In this document: positions 6,969-6,982 of the stretch, in pieces
Position numbering within the stretch: position 1 is the first letter of the stretch
Layout of the letters: each line of letters opens with the position of its first letter
Assembly (NCBI GenBank): GCA_027016475.1
Contig: JALUTL010000002.1
Coordinates: forward strand, 1 to 6,982
Source: Candidatus Heimdallarchaeota archaeon
GTDB taxonomy: Archaea > Asgardarchaeota > Heimdallarchaeia > Heimdallarchaeales > Kariarchaeaceae
DNA length: 6,982 nt
Reading direction: 5' to 3'
The notes under the pieces: generated by a model
What the model was told of the DNA's origin: nothing
Database searches by the model: none
Seen by the model: the letters and a program-made list of their open reading frames with translations, nothing else
Position numbers and translations under genes: made by a program

Positions 6969-6982
6969 ACCTACCCTATTTC

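Noticed and set aside
1..6982. Mobile elements, CRISPR arrays, tRNA or rRNA genes
   Set aside because: No transposase, terminal repeats, regularly spaced repeats or RNA gene signatures were seen on either strand; nearly the whole window is accounted for by three coding regions.
6969..6982. Terminator or next gene after the second subtilase
   Set aside because: Only 14 bases remain after the stop codon; they contain no T-run or start codon, so nothing can be called.

Overview
The window looks archaeal. Short AT-rich boxes sit about 25-28 bases (centre to codon) upstream of plausible start codons, no Shine-Dalgarno motif is visible before the two large genes, and both large proteins have the signal peptide / ectodomain / single C-terminal membrane anchor layout common in archaeal surface proteins. 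The moderate-to-low GC content and the Thr-rich stalk anchor would fit an Asgard-type or other mesophilic archaeon, but no marker gene settles the lineage.

Layout: (1) 40-3174 (+), a 1044-residue secreted, membrane-anchored S8 subtilase. (2) 3175-3203, a 29-base convergent gap with T-tracts on both strands and a small inverted repeat, probably a two-way terminator. (3) 3204-3971 (-), a cytosolic protein of up to 255 residues. Its second half looks like the response-regulator-binding P2 domain of the chemotaxis kinase CheA, and its first half is all helical and HPt-like, but no kinase domains are present. (4) 3972-4073, a divergent promoter region with a perfect 8-bp inverted repeat next to the TATA-like box of the next gene. 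(5) 4074-6968 (+), a second membrane-anchored subtilase of 964 residues. The last 14 bases hold nothing recognisable.

The two subtilases are diverged paralogues with the same core order: signal peptide, I9-like prodomain, S8 catalytic domain with an intact Asp/His/Asn/Ser set, beta-sandwich, catalytically dead GATase1/DUF4350-like Rossmann domain, further beta domain(s), one transmembrane helix and a short charged tail. From memory, this is also the order in eukaryotic site-1 protease (S1P/MBTPS1), and short motifs in the GATase-like domain resemble it. The most interesting reading of the locus is a pair of S1P-like membrane proteases in an archaeon, placed around an orphan CheA-P2-like adaptor. 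The resemblance to S1P is recognised by eye and has not been computed; a functional link between the proteases and the adaptor is only inferred from position.
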